From positions 1 to 47,754 of the IMG/VR virus record IMGVR_UViG_3300020205_000094: a stretch of DNA of 47,754 nt; one strand, 5' to 3'. Below are positions 1 through 7,270 of the stretch, piece by piece. This DNA is from a virus. Positions within the stretch are counted from its first letter, which is position 1, and every line of letters starts with the position of its first letter. The notes beneath the pieces were generated by a model. It was not told where the DNA came from. It was given only the letters and a program-made list of their open reading frames with translations, and did not search any database. A program made the position numbers and the translations under genes.

Positions 1-441
1 GGTCTTAAAGAAATTACATTTGAAACAAATGGTACTCAAAAGTTGTCTGAAGAATTTAAGGCATATCTAGTAGAATGGCAAATGCCTAATATGGATTTTT
101 CTAGAGAGATTACATTTAGTGTAAGTGCTAAACTACCATGTAGTGGCGAGAAGTGGGAAGAAGCTATTCTACCAGAAGTAGTTTGTGAATACGAAGACTT
201 TGGTACAGCATATTTAAAGTTTGTTATTGCTACAGAACAAGACTTTGCAGATGCAGAATGTGCTATTGCGGCTTATCGTAAAGCAGGATTTAGAGGGCAT
301 ATATACTTAATGCCAGTAGGCGGTGTAGAAAGTGTCTACGCAATGAATAATAAAAATGTAGCAATACTGGCTATGAAAAACGGCTTGCGTTATAGTGACC
401 GTTTACAAGTGCCATTATTTAAAAATGAATGGGGAACCTAA
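1..441 (+). CDS. queE: 7-carboxy-7-deazaguanine synthase QueE, C-terminal part (5' end outside window)
   Basis: The reading frame is open from base 1, so this is the 3' part of a gene that begins upstream. The visible 146 residues look like the end of the radical-SAM enzyme QueE, which converts 6-carboxytetrahydropterin to 7-carboxy-7-deazaguanine on the preQ0/queuosine pathway. The recognisable parts are the ETNGT strand near the start and the closing YSDRLQVPLFKNEWGT, which resembles the QueE C-terminus. The iron-sulfur CxxxCxxC motif would lie off-window and was not seen. The stop TAA overlaps the next ATG by one base (TAATG), so the two genes are probably translationally coupled. Phage QueE is known from preQ0-type DNA modification and from host tRNA modification; which applies here cannot be told. 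Confidence 0.82.
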   Translation, partial: GLKEITFETNGTQKLSEEFKAYLVEWQMPNMDFSREITFSVSAKLPCSGEKWEEAILPEVVCEYEDFGTAYLKFVIATEQDFADAECAIAAYRKAGFRGHIYLMPVGGVESVYAMNNKNVAILAMKNGLRYSDRLQVPLFKNEWGT

Positions 442-893
442 TGAATAAATGGATTGAAAAGTTGTTTGGCATTGATAAAATCAAAGCCAGAACCGAACAA
501 GCATTAAAGCAAGCAGAAGAGTCTATCCAAGTAGCCAACAAAGCCGCAACGGCCGCAGAAGCCGCAGTAAAAGCAGAAGAACTTGCCAAGTTAGGTCCAA
601 AAGAAAGAGCTACTGCCAAAGGCGAACCCTATGTTGCAGTATTAGATACCAAAGTAAATCCAGACAATGTACGTAATGGCTTTTTTGAACTTGACTGGAA
701 TGACCTTTTTGTGTTACAATTGAAACAAGCTGGTTACGGATTTGACGGTGATGCTGACGAAGAAATTGTAGATCGTTGGTTTAGAGGCCTGTGCAGAGAC
801 GTAGCTAACGAAGAAGGTATTGATATGACTGACCGAGGTGCCGGTTATATTAATGTTCGTAAGATAACCGAAGACAAAAGCGAAGTTTCATGA
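441..893 (+). CDS. conserved phage protein of unknown function, coiled-coil N-terminus
   Basis: A 150-residue protein starting at the ATG at 441, which overlaps the queE stop; an ATG four codons upstream (429) lies inside queE and is less likely. Residues about 10-60 are a run of K, E, A and Q typical of an amphipathic or coiled-coil helix. The rest is a compact acidic domain with GFFELDWNDLF and IVDRWFRGLCRDV segments. I recall similar proteins in T4-like marine phages but know no function. It sits between queE and RNase H and overlaps the next start by 4 bases (ATGA), so it belongs to the same transcript. Confidence 0.8.
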   Translation: MNKWIEKLFGIDKIKARTEQALKQAEESIQVANKAATAAEAAVKAEELAKLGPKERATAKGEPYVAVLDTKVNPDNVRNGFFELDWNDLFVLQLKQAGYGFDGDADEEIVDRWFRGLCRDVANEEGIDMTDRGAGYINVRKITEDKSEVS

Positions 894-1897
894 CATATAT
901 TTTAGTAGATACTGCTAACACATTCTTCCGTGCCCGTCACGTCATTAAAGGTGACGCTGACACTAAGTTGGGCATGGCGTTCCATATTACACTTAACAGT
1001 ATCCGCAAGGCTTGGCAAGACTTTGGAGGCACTCATGTGGTCTTCTGTCTCGAAGGTCGAAGCTGGCGTAAAGATTATTACACTCCTTATAAAGCACAAA
1101 GGGCGGCGGCTCGCGCGGCTAAGACTGTAAAAGAACAAGAAGAAGAAACTCTGTTCTGGGAATCGTTTGATGCATTTAAAGATTTTGTTACAGAAAAGAC
1201 TAACTGTACAGTATTACAGAATCAAAGACTTGAAGCAGACGATTTGATTGCAGGCTTTATTCAAAGTCATCCTAATGACGATCATGTGATTATCTCGACA
1301 GACACAGATTTTGTACAGTTAATTGCACCCAATGTAAAACAGTACAATGGAGTTATGGAGCATACTATCACACACGAAGGTATCTTTGATAAGAAAAACA
1401 AGCGGGTTATTGATAACAAAACAAAAGAAGCTAAGGTAGTTCCTGATCCAAAATGGTTGTTATTTGAAAAATGTATTCGCGGCGATACTAGCGATAACGT
1501 ATTTTCAGCATATCCTAAGGTACGTAAAAATAAACTAGAAGACGCATTTAGAGATCGTGATAGCAAAGGGTTCGCGTGGAACAATCTCATGTTGCAACGC
1601 TGGGTGGACCATAATGGTGCCGAACATCGTGTACTAGAAGATTACGAACGCAACCGTAAACTTATTGATCTCACGCAACAGCCTACTGATATCCGTAATA
1701 TCATTACTGAAACTATTATTGAGGGCATTAAGCCTAAAGAAGTTACTCAAGTTGGTATTAGACTTTTAAAGTTTGCACAACTATACGACTTACAAAAGAT
1801 CTCAGATCAGGCGGCAAGCTATGCTGATCCATTAAACGCTAAGTATCCCGCAGTTAGTTATACATGGCAAGTTCTAAATAAAAAGGAAGTACAATGA
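890..1897 (+). CDS. rnh: T4-type RNase H, 5'-3' FEN-family exonuclease
   Basis: A 335-residue protein of the FEN/PIN 5' nuclease family, equivalent to T4 RNase H (305 residues), which removes RNA primers and 5' flaps during lagging-strand synthesis. The metal-binding acidic residues are in place: D7 in the opening ILVDTAN strand, E115-A-D117-D118 in RLEADDLI, D138 and D140 in STDTDF, and D199/D202 in RGDTSDN. Conserved basic residues of the arch region lie around 57-75. The start ATG overlaps the preceding stop by 4 bases and the end overlaps the next gene by 4 bases. Its role fits a replication/nucleotide gene cluster. The assignment is secure at family level. Confidence 0.93.
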   Translation: MTYILVDTANTFFRARHVIKGDADTKLGMAFHITLNSIRKAWQDFGGTHVVFCLEGRSWRKDYYTPYKAQRAAARAAKTVKEQEEETLFWESFDAFKDFVTEKTNCTVLQNQRLEADDLIAGFIQSHPNDDHVIISTDTDFVQLIAPNVKQYNGVMEHTITHEGIFDKKNKRVIDNKTKEAKVVPDPKWLLFEKCIRGDTSDNVFSAYPKVRKNKLEDAFRDRDSKGFAWNNLMLQRWVDHNGAEHRVLEDYERNRKLIDLTQQPTDIRNIITETIIEGIKPKEVTQVGIRLLKFAQLYDLQKISDQAASYADPLNAKYPAVSYTWQVLNKKEVQ

Positions 1898-2370
1898 CCG
1901 AAATTCATGCAAAGCCCGTTGTTGACGGTAAATTTTGGATTGTAGAAGAAGACGAAAACAAAGTAGGTGTACTAAAACTTACTGAACAGAAAAAGTTTGT
2001 ATTCAGTTCGAAAGATACTATCACGGTATTTGATAATAAGAAAAAACTGTTTGAGGCATTTGGATCAAATTTCTTTGTAGCAAAGAAAAACTCTGCTGAG
2101 GTTGAAAACTTAGATAGAGAAGTACACGGATATCCAACAAGTAGTGCTCCTTACAATCCCATGTATGATGTAAAAAAACACCTACCACTGTTTACTAAAA
2201 GCAATAAATCAAAATCAGTTTATTGTGCAGGTTACTACATTATTAAATTTGACAAGGGTTGGGTTAAGAGTTTTTGCCCTAAACTTATAACTGTTGAACG
2301 TTATCAATATGAAGGTCCATTTAAAACTGAAATGGAAATGAAACATAGGTTAAACAATGCAAACAGATAA
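1894..2370 (+). CDS. conserved phage protein of unknown function
   Basis: A 158-residue soluble protein without a signal peptide or membrane segment. The N-terminal half reads like a small beta-rich domain (GKFWIVEEDENKVGVLKL). The C-terminal half contains VYCAGYYIIKFDKGWVKSFCPKL, a segment I recall as conserved among T4-like marine phages, where it has no assigned function. Its start overlaps the RNase H stop by 4 bases (ATGA) and its end overlaps the next gene by 14 bases, so it is part of a tightly coupled transcript. No function is proposed. Confidence 0.78.
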   Translation: MTEIHAKPVVDGKFWIVEEDENKVGVLKLTEQKKFVFSSKDTITVFDNKKKLFEAFGSNFFVAKKNSAEVENLDREVHGYPTSSAPYNPMYDVKKHLPLFTKSNKSKSVYCAGYYIIKFDKGWVKSFCPKLITVERYQYEGPFKTEMEMKHRLNNANR

Positions 2371-2599
2371 AATTAATACAACTGTATTGACACAGTTTAT
2401 GAATCAGGTTAAAGCCGCTGATACTGCTAATCAGCGTGAGATTAGATTAGACATTGCTACTGCTAAAAACGTTACACATACACTTGCAGTAGTAATGACT
2501 AGACTAGCAGGTAATTACGAAGGTTTAATGCAGTCACAAGCCAAGGAAGAGCCAGTAATCACTGTTCAAATGGACGGTGGAGTGTGGACTGAAAAGTGA
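2357..2599 (+). CDS. small conserved phage protein of unknown function
   Basis: An 80-residue acidic protein, mostly predicted helix, with the pattern REIRLDIATAKNVTHTLAVVMTRL followed by an acidic tail ending VQMDGGVW. It starts inside the end of the previous gene. Small proteins with this arrangement occur in T4-like cyanophage-type genomes, but I know no function for them. No catalytic motif or membrane segment is visible. It is the last gene before a late-type promoter at 2609. Confidence 0.7.
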   Translation: MQTDKINTTVLTQFMNQVKAADTANQREIRLDIATAKNVTHTLAVVMTRLAGNYEGLMQSQAKEEPVITVQMDGGVWTEK

Positions 2600-2608
2600 T
2601 GTAAATGC

Positions 2609-2616
2609 GATAAATA
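2609..2616 (+). promoter_or_regulatory. T4-type late promoter motif (GATAAATA)
   Basis: GATAAATA matches the NATAAATA late-promoter form of T4-like phages. It lies in a 46-base gap, 30 bases before the ATG at 2646, with a GGAG ribosome site between (2632-2635). It is the only such motif seen inside the leftmost plus-strand cluster. Confidence 0.6.
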
Positions 2617-2645
2617 TATACGTAGTTATCTGGAGATATGTATAT

Positions 2646-2930
2646 ATGAGTCGACCTAAACCAAATGTAGTACTCGAAAGCGTTAATAAAAAAACGTATA
2701 AGAGTGATCAAATCCTAGAAGCGGAAGCTATTTGGGCAGTTTTCCATTTAGGAAAGCCGTTTAACTTAAAAAGTCAAAACAGTCTAAGCGGTTATCCAGG
2801 TAGCAAGTATAAGAAAGTTAGTTTTTCTAACCCTGGCCATGCACACAATCTTGCTAAAAAATTAAACACTTTATTTAACAGCAAAGACTTTGCTGTCTAT
2901 AAACTAACAACAGGCGAAGAAATAAAGTGA
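2646..2930 (+). CDS. small basic protein of unknown function, likely late-expressed
   Basis: A 94-residue basic protein starting at the ATG at 2646. A longer frame opens at 2577 inside the previous gene, but 2646 has a GGAG site 10 bases upstream and a late promoter before it, so it is the better start. The sequence contains FHLGKPFNLKSQNSL and a FSNPGHAHNLAKKLNTLF helix. These look conserved in related phages but have no function I can name. The stop overlaps the next GTG start by 4 bases (GTGA). Confidence 0.72.
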   Translation: MSRPKPNVVLESVNKKTYKSDQILEAEAIWAVFHLGKPFNLKSQNSLSGYPGSKYKKVSFSNPGHAHNLAKKLNTLFNSKDFAVYKLTTGEEIK

Positions 2931-3322
2931 ATAGAAAAACCTACACTAAAATATTTTTGAAACAGGCAGGAGTTGCTGTTACAGAAGAAAATATTAGTGT
3001 TAGTATGCGTGTGTGGTGGCAAAACAACAGAACCAAAAGTGAAGGTGGTCTACGTCTAACCGAAAAAGGTTTGGATTTTTTAAGAACTATTTTGGATCTG
3101 GCTGTTTACGAAGTTCCCTTTCCAACCGGCTTTGATTTGAAGCCACAAGTAATTATATTTTTGGACAGATTCATTGACTGTCCATATTTCCTAACAGACC
3201 GCTCAATAACTGTACTTTCGGAAAGAAAGTGTTTTGAGTTATACCTATTCAACGGTGATGTCCAAAAATACGGAATCACCAAAGCCATGCGTAGCAAAAA
3301 AGCCACAGACGAAAATAGTTAA
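2927..3322 (+). CDS. phage protein of unknown function
   Basis: A 131-residue basic protein with a GTG start that overlaps the preceding stop (GTGA). It contains a W-rich segment (VWWQNNRTKSEGGLRLTEKGLDFL) that resembles a small helix-turn-helix-like or winged fold in outline only. The rest is mixed alpha/beta with FLDRFIDCPYFLTDRSITVLSERKCFELYLFNGD. I do not recognise a family. It closes the first plus-strand gene run; the next gene has its own strong promoter. Confidence 0.7.
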   Translation: MNRKTYTKIFLKQAGVAVTEENISVSMRVWWQNNRTKSEGGLRLTEKGLDFLRTILDLAVYEVPFPTGFDLKPQVIIFLDRFIDCPYFLTDRSITVLSERKCFELYLFNGDVQKYGITKAMRSKKATDENS

Positions 3323-3330
3323 AAAAGTTC

Positions 3331-3359
3331 TTGACTTTTTCCGCGATCTGCGTTATAAT
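3331..3359 (+). promoter_or_regulatory. sigma70-type promoter upstream of the MoxR-like ATPase
   Basis: TTGACT (3331-3336) and TATAAT (3354-3359) are separated by exactly 17 bases. This is a near-consensus host sigma70 promoter, so the gene is probably transcribed early by unmodified host RNA polymerase. The leader is about 45 bases, and a GGAG site at 3403-3406 precedes the ATG at 3412. Confidence 0.88.
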
Positions 3360-3411
3360 AGTAACACTGCACAACAAAAGCAGTTCAATTTTTTAACAGA
3401 CAGGAGCTAGT

Positions 3412-4506
3412 ATGGCAAAAGCAGAAGTTATCAATCGTCAAGTGAGCCCGAACGGTGCTAAAAATGCAATCCGAAAGGCATTTAAGAAACAGCGTCCGTT
3501 GTTCCTCTGGGGTCCTCCGGGCATTGGTAAATCAGATGTCATCCATCAGTTGGGTGCAGAAATAGACGCTCACGTGATTGATATCCGCTTGAGCCTTTGG
3601 GAACCTACCGACATTAAAGGTATTCCTTACTTTGACAGCAACTCAGGTACTATGGTTTGGGGTTCACCTTCCGAACTGCCTACAAAGGAGTTCGCATCTA
3701 AATTCCCCCACGTTATTTTGTTCTTAGACGAAATGAACTCTGCGGCTCCTAGCGTACAGGCCGCGGCTTATCAGTTGATTTTGAATCGTCGTGTAGGACA
3801 GTACCATTTGCCGGATAACGTTCTTATTGTTGCCGCAGGTAACAGAGAAGCTGACAAAGGTGTAACTTATCGTATGCCGGCTCCGTTGGCTAACCGTTTT
3901 GTTCACTTGGAAATGCGTGTGGACTTTGACGACTGGGCACAATGGGCTACTGTAAACAAGGTACATCCAGACGTCGTTGGTTACTGCACCTTTGCTAAGA
4001 AAGACTTGTACGACTTTGATCCTAAGTCTAGCTCACGTGCCTTTGCTACTCCACGTAGCTGGTCATTTGTTAGCGAGCTGTTGGAAGATGACGACACTAG
4101 CAACGACACATTGACTGATTTGATTGCGGGTGCGGTCGGAGAAGGTTTGGCTATTAAGTTTATGGCTCATCGTAAGATTAGCTCTAAATTGCCTAAGCCA
4201 GAAGACATCCTTGCAGGCAAGGTTAAGAAAATGGAAACTAAAGAAATTAGTGCCATGTATTCTTTGACTGTGTCTCTGTGCTATGAGCTTAAAGATGCGG
4301 CTGATAAAAACGACAAGAAGTTTAACGACAAGGTCAACTACTTCTTCCAGTTCATGATGGATAATTTCGAAACTGAATTGGTTGTAATGGGTACCAAACT
4401 TGCATTGACTCAATATCAATTGCCGTTGGATCCGGACGAGATTGCATGTTTTGATGACTTCCATACTAAGTTTGGCAAGTACATTGCGGCGGCGCAGACT
4501 AAGTAA
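3412..4506 (+). CDS. MoxR-type AAA+ ATPase
   Basis: A 364-residue AAA+ ATPase of the MoxR class. Walker A is GPPGIGKS at residues 34-41, Walker B is VILFLDE at 101-107, the sensor-1 asparagine is N144 in VAAGNR, and an arginine in PLANRF (R162) is a candidate arginine finger. The C-terminal ~180 residues form a helical lid-like region. MoxR ATPases act as chaperone-like remodellers together with VWA-domain proteins, and such a protein is the next gene. The gene has its own sigma70 promoter and is followed by an intrinsic terminator, so it is a one-gene transcription unit. The substrate is unknown. The AAA+ assignment is firm; the MoxR subclass rests on domain layout and neighbour. Confidence 0.88.
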   Translation: MAKAEVINRQVSPNGAKNAIRKAFKKQRPLFLWGPPGIGKSDVIHQLGAEIDAHVIDIRLSLWEPTDIKGIPYFDSNSGTMVWGSPSELPTKEFASKFPHVILFLDEMNSAAPSVQAAAYQLILNRRVGQYHLPDNVLIVAAGNREADKGVTYRMPAPLANRFVHLEMRVDFDDWAQWATVNKVHPDVVGYCTFAKKDLYDFDPKSSSRAFATPRSWSFVSELLEDDDTSNDTLTDLIAGAVGEGLAIKFMAHRKISSKLPKPEDILAGKVKKMETKEISAMYSLTVSLCYELKDAADKNDKKFNDKVNYFFQFMMDNFETELVVMGTKLALTQYQLPLDPDEIACFDDFHTKFGKYIAAAQTK

Positions 4507-4514
4507 CCAAAAAT

Positions 4515-4538
4515 AAAAGGTGTAGAAATACACCTTTT
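4515..4538 (+). terminator. intrinsic terminator after the AAA+ ATPase gene
   Basis: A perfect 10-bp stem (4515-4524 with 4529-4538) closes a GAAA tetraloop. The 3' arm ends in TTTT followed by AT, and the 5' arm begins with AAAA, so it could work in both directions. It lies 8 bases after the stop and directly before the next promoter. Confidence 0.85.
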
Positions 4539-4541
4539 ATC

Positions 4542-4570
4542 TTGACTTTTATATAGAATGATTGTATAAT
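4542..4570 (+). promoter_or_regulatory. sigma70-type promoter upstream of the VWA/metallopeptidase-like gene
   Basis: TTGACT (4542-4547) and TATAAT (4565-4570) are 17 bases apart. The -35 begins 4 bases after the terminator hairpin. The -35 region TTGACTTTT is the same as at 3331. An AGGAG site at 4591-4595 precedes the ATG at 4601. Confidence 0.88.
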
Positions 4571-4600
4571 ACATATATACAGTAAACACTAGGAGCAAAA

Positions 4601-5779
4601 ATGGCACATAGTACCGATCCAATTATTGATAAAATTGTAGTAGCACGAGTAGGCTTGCTACTACGCCACCCATTCTTTGGTAATATGGCAACTCGCATGA
4701 AGCTCATTGATGCTAGCGATTGGTTGCCTACTGCCGCTACCGATTTCCGTAACTTCTATTTTAACAGAGAGTTCTTTGAAAAGATGACTCCGCGACAAGT
4801 AGAGTTTGTTGTTGCACACGAAATCTTACATTGTGTATTTGATCACATGATGCGTAACGAAGGTAGAGAAAAACAAATTTGGAACATTGCCGCTGACTAT
4901 TGCGTTAACGGTATTCTAAAACGTGACCGTATTGGAGATGATCCTCCTGTTAAGTTCTTCTATGATCGCAAGTACGACAACTGGTCAGCTGAACAAGTCT
5001 ACGACGAAATCTACAATAAGTATGATGAAGAACAACTTAGCCAGTTGGGTCAGATGTTAGATCATCACATGGACCCAGAAGGTGGTAAAGATGGACAGCC
5101 TCAGTACTCTAAAGAAGAACTGAAAAAGATCCGTGACGAGATTAAAGAAGCAATGATCCAAAGTGCTAATGCCGCCGGTGCAGGTAATGTACCTGGTGAG
5201 ATTGCACGTATGATCAAAGACATGACCGAGCCTAAGATGGATTGGCGTGAAATGTTGCGTATGAATATCCAAAGTCTTGTTAAGAATGACTTTAGTTTTA
5301 GTCGTCCTAACCGCAAAGGTCAAATGACTGGTGCAGTATTGCCTGGTTGTAACTTTGACACTAGTATTGACGTATGCGTAGCACTTGACATGTCGGGTTC
5401 TATTAGCGATGAAATGGGTGCAGACTTCTTGGGTGAAGTTAAAGGCATTATGCAAGAGTTCAAAGACTTTAACATTAAGATTTGGTGTTTTGACACTAAG
5501 GTCTATAATGAACAAGACTATGACGCTTACAACGGCGATGAAATTGACGAGTACGAAATTATGGGCGGTGGTGGTACCGAGTTTGACTGTAATTGGGACT
5601 ACATGAAAGATCATGATATTCATCCTAAGAAATTTATCATGTTTACAGACGGCTATCCTTGGAGTTCATGGGGTGACGAAGATTATTGTGATACTATTTT
5701 TGTTATACACGGTAACGACACTATTGTTCCGCCATTTGGTAGCTATGCATATTACGATATGGAAGCTTCAACAGCCTAA
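4601..5779 (+). CDS. VWA-like protein with N-terminal metallopeptidase-like domain (DUF2201 type)
   Basis: A 392-residue protein with two parts. The N-terminal part carries a zinc-metallopeptidase-like motif, HEILH at residues 73-77, followed by H82. The C-terminal part is a von Willebrand A-like domain whose MIDAS motif is intact: D263-x-S265-x-S267 in ALDMSGS, T326 in GGGGT, and D350-G351 in FTDG. The domain pairing matches the DUF2201 family, which is commonly encoded beside MoxR AAA+ ATPases, as it is here. A charged linker (about 130-185) joins the parts. It has its own sigma70 promoter and terminates in a TAATG overlap with the next gene. Whether the HExxH site is an active peptidase is not known. 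The likely role is as the metal-dependent adaptor of the upstream ATPase. Confidence 0.88.
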   Translation: MAHSTDPIIDKIVVARVGLLLRHPFFGNMATRMKLIDASDWLPTAATDFRNFYFNREFFEKMTPRQVEFVVAHEILHCVFDHMMRNEGREKQIWNIAADYCVNGILKRDRIGDDPPVKFFYDRKYDNWSAEQVYDEIYNKYDEEQLSQLGQMLDHHMDPEGGKDGQPQYSKEELKKIRDEIKEAMIQSANAAGAGNVPGEIARMIKDMTEPKMDWREMLRMNIQSLVKNDFSFSRPNRKGQMTGAVLPGCNFDTSIDVCVALDMSGSISDEMGADFLGEVKGIMQEFKDFNIKIWCFDTKVYNEQDYDAYNGDEIDEYEIMGGGGTEFDCNWDYMKDHDIHPKKFIMFTDGYPWSSWGDEDYCDTIFVIHGNDTIVPPFGSYAYYDMEASTA

Positions 5780-6063
5780 TGTTATCGCTAGATAAGATTA
5801 ATCCACTTAATGTATTAGGGTGCAGGGAGGTGAGTGATCCACCTCCCCATTTTCATTATCTCCAATTAAATCTCAAGTATAATATTGTAGAATCTGTTAG
5901 ACAATGGATTTACGAAAATCTGCATAGTAGATTTTATCTAGGTGAAAGCCTGCAACTTGATGACAATCAATTCACTATAAAAATTAAAATTGGATTTGAA
6001 GAGCCAAAAGAAGCCAGTTTCTTTTTACTTGCTTGTCCACTTTTAAAGTATACAAATCATTAA
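5779..6063 (+). CDS. small phage protein of unknown function
   Basis: A 94-residue protein whose ATG overlaps the preceding stop by one base (TAATG). The sequence after residue 20 (PPPHFHYLQLNLKYNIVESV then RQWIYENLHSRFYLG) reads as a folded alpha/beta domain, and I recall similar small proteins in T4-like marine phages. No function is known to me. A strong GC-rich hairpin lies inside the coding sequence near the start (see 5825-5847). The reading frame could be partly shaped by that RNA structure, but the downstream sequence looks like genuine protein. Confidence 0.68.
   Translation: MLSLDKINPLNVLGCREVSDPPPHFHYLQLNLKYNIVESVRQWIYENLHSRFYLGESLQLDDNQFTIKIKIGFEEPKEASFFLLACPLLKYTNH
5825..5847 (+). 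other. GC-rich hairpin inside the start region of a small gene
   Basis: GGGAGGTG (5825-5832) pairs perfectly with CACCTCCC (5840-5847) around a 7-base loop. It begins about 46 bases after the start codon at 5779. Its 3' side is followed by CATTTTCATT, so a run of T is present but not directly adjacent. It may attenuate or protect the transcript; the sequence shows only the structure. Confidence 0.6.
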
Positions 6064-6070
6064 AGTGATA

Positions 6071-6076
6071 TATAAT
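6071..6076 (+). promoter_or_regulatory. possible -10 element upstream of the 76-residue gene
   Basis: TATAAT at 6071-6076, preceded by TGATA, lies 27 bases before the ATG at 6104. No good -35 is seen at 16-18 bases upstream, so this is at best a weak promoter. Confidence 0.3.
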
Positions 6077-6103
6077 AGTACTTACAACCAAAGGAGTAAA
6101 AAC

Positions 6104-6334
6104 ATGACTGAAACAACTACACAACCAGAAGCACAAACTACACCAGAAGCGCAAGCATCTGTAGATTTAACTGTACAAGACCTTGCAGGTCTACGTTCAG
6201 TAATCGATGTAGCAAGTTCACGTGGCGCATTTAAGGCCGCTGAAATGGAAGCTGTTGGAAAGCTATTCAATAAGCTAAATGCATTCTTGGACCAAGTAGC
6301 TAAACAACAGCCTGCACCAGCAGAAGGACAATAA
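6104..6334 (+). CDS. small conserved phage protein (RGAF-containing)
   Basis: A 76-residue protein. The start at 6104 is chosen because AAGGAG (6091-6096) sits 7 bases before it; an earlier ATG at 6065 overlaps the promoter-like sequence and adds an unlikely N-terminus. The first 25 residues are T, Q, E and P-rich and probably disordered. The core is LTVQDLAGLRSVIDVASSRGAFKAAEMEAVGKL, followed by LNAFL, a pattern I recall in small proteins of T4-like cyanophage-type genomes with no known role. The C-terminal tail is Q/P/A-rich. Confidence 0.75.
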   Translation: MTETTTQPEAQTTPEAQASVDLTVQDLAGLRSVIDVASSRGAFKAAEMEAVGKLFNKLNAFLDQVAKQQPAPAEGQ

Positions 6335-6338
6335 TCTA

Positions 6339-6953
6339 ATGGCTGATATCAAACACATTGGAAGGTTCAAGTCAAACGGACGTAAATGTCTGATTGCCTA
6401 TAGAACACTGCCCGGTGAAAGTGATTCTGCGTTAGTTATTCAAACTGAAAACTTGACTGACGAAAATCACGACTCTCTAATGAAATTAGTTGAGTCGCAA
6501 GGTGCTCAGTCAAGTTATGAGTTTGCAGAAGTCCTAGCACGAACACGATTCCAAGACGGTAGCATTATGTTGGCTAACTTGCACAACAATAAAAAACTGT
6601 TAAAGGTTAAGACTAGTGAAATTGAAGTTATTCCAAACATGAAAGCAGTTCTTGGGTTAGATCAACTTAATCAGTTGATTGCCGAGCAACGTGGCATGAG
6701 TGTTAATGACCTTGCACTAGGTAATCAAACATCAATTCAAGATGTTGCTAAGGTAAACGACCTAACAGTTGAAGAAGCAACTATTCCAGAAAAATCTTTT
6801 GAAACAAGATCAAATATGGAACCGCTTACTGATACTGATCTTGCAAAGAAATATCGTTCTGATGCAGACCGTCTTAGCAAGGAAGCCGCTCAACTGCGTA
6901 GGATGGCTGAAGAGCTTGTTCCGACAAAGAAGAAAGCTGCCATCGACGAGTGA
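6339..6953 (+). CDS. conserved phage protein of unknown function
   Basis: A 204-residue protein starting 5 bases after the previous stop. The N-terminal ~120 residues form a conserved-looking alpha/beta domain (KHIGRFKSNGRKCLIAYRTLPGE at the start), similar to hypothetical proteins I recall in T4-like marine phages. Residues about 165-200 are a charged heptad-like helix (LAKKYRSDADRLSKEAAQLRR), a likely coiled coil. There is no signal peptide or membrane span. Its stop overlaps the next GTG start by 4 bases. Function unknown. Confidence 0.78.
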   Translation: MADIKHIGRFKSNGRKCLIAYRTLPGESDSALVIQTENLTDENHDSLMKLVESQGAQSSYEFAEVLARTRFQDGSIMLANLHNNKKLLKVKTSEIEVIPNMKAVLGLDQLNQLIAEQRGMSVNDLALGNQTSIQDVAKVNDLTVEEATIPEKSFETRSNMEPLTDTDLAKKYRSDADRLSKEAAQLRRMAEELVPTKKKAAIDE

Positions 6954-7270
6954 CAAAAAAGTCTTTGCCAAAAGACGTTGTTGCGTCGTGGCCAGAGATT
7001 TTTAGCGATATAGATGTTCGTGCAATACCGTTAGAGTATCTTGATTCTATACGGATCATTTTTGAAAACGGTAAAGTATGGGACATAGACATTGCCAAAT
7101 ATGCTAAACACTCTGGTGAAGATGATCTAGAAGGTCATCTTAAAGAACTACTCAACAACTATGAAGAGTCTATACAACATATAGACTTTCGCTTAGATGT
7201 CGCTAAAGTTAAAAAAGATGTAATAAAACAAACTAAGAGTTTTCTTAAAAAACCGAAAAGAGAAAAATGA
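6950..7270 (+). CDS. small conserved phage protein of unknown function
   Basis: A 106-residue basic protein with a GTG start that overlaps the preceding stop (GTGA). The core has VVASWPEIFSDIDVRAIPLEYLDSI then FENGKVWDIDI, which looks like a small alpha/beta domain, and a lysine-rich C-terminal tail. Similar small proteins occur beside structural or metabolic genes in T4-like phages. Its end overlaps the DHFR start by 4 bases (ATGA), so it is co-translated with frd. Confidence 0.74.
   Translation: MTKKSLPKDVVASWPEIFSDIDVRAIPLEYLDSIRIIFENGKVWDIDIAKYAKHSGEDDLEGHLKELLNNYEESIQHIDFRLDVAKVKKDVIKQTKSFLKKPKREK

Noticed and set aside
2388-2420. TTGACA box inside the 80-residue gene as a promoter
   Set aside because: No -10 hexamer occurs at 15-19 bases downstream.
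4063-4533. 156-residue minus-strand reading frame opposite the MoxR ATPase and terminator
   Set aside because: It covers a clear AAA+ gene and the intrinsic terminator, and has no start signal.
5057-5623. 188-residue minus-strand reading frame opposite the VWA gene
   Set aside because: It is fully antisense to a well-supported coding gene with intact motifs; the composition (runs of T, V, H and F) is that of a shadow frame.
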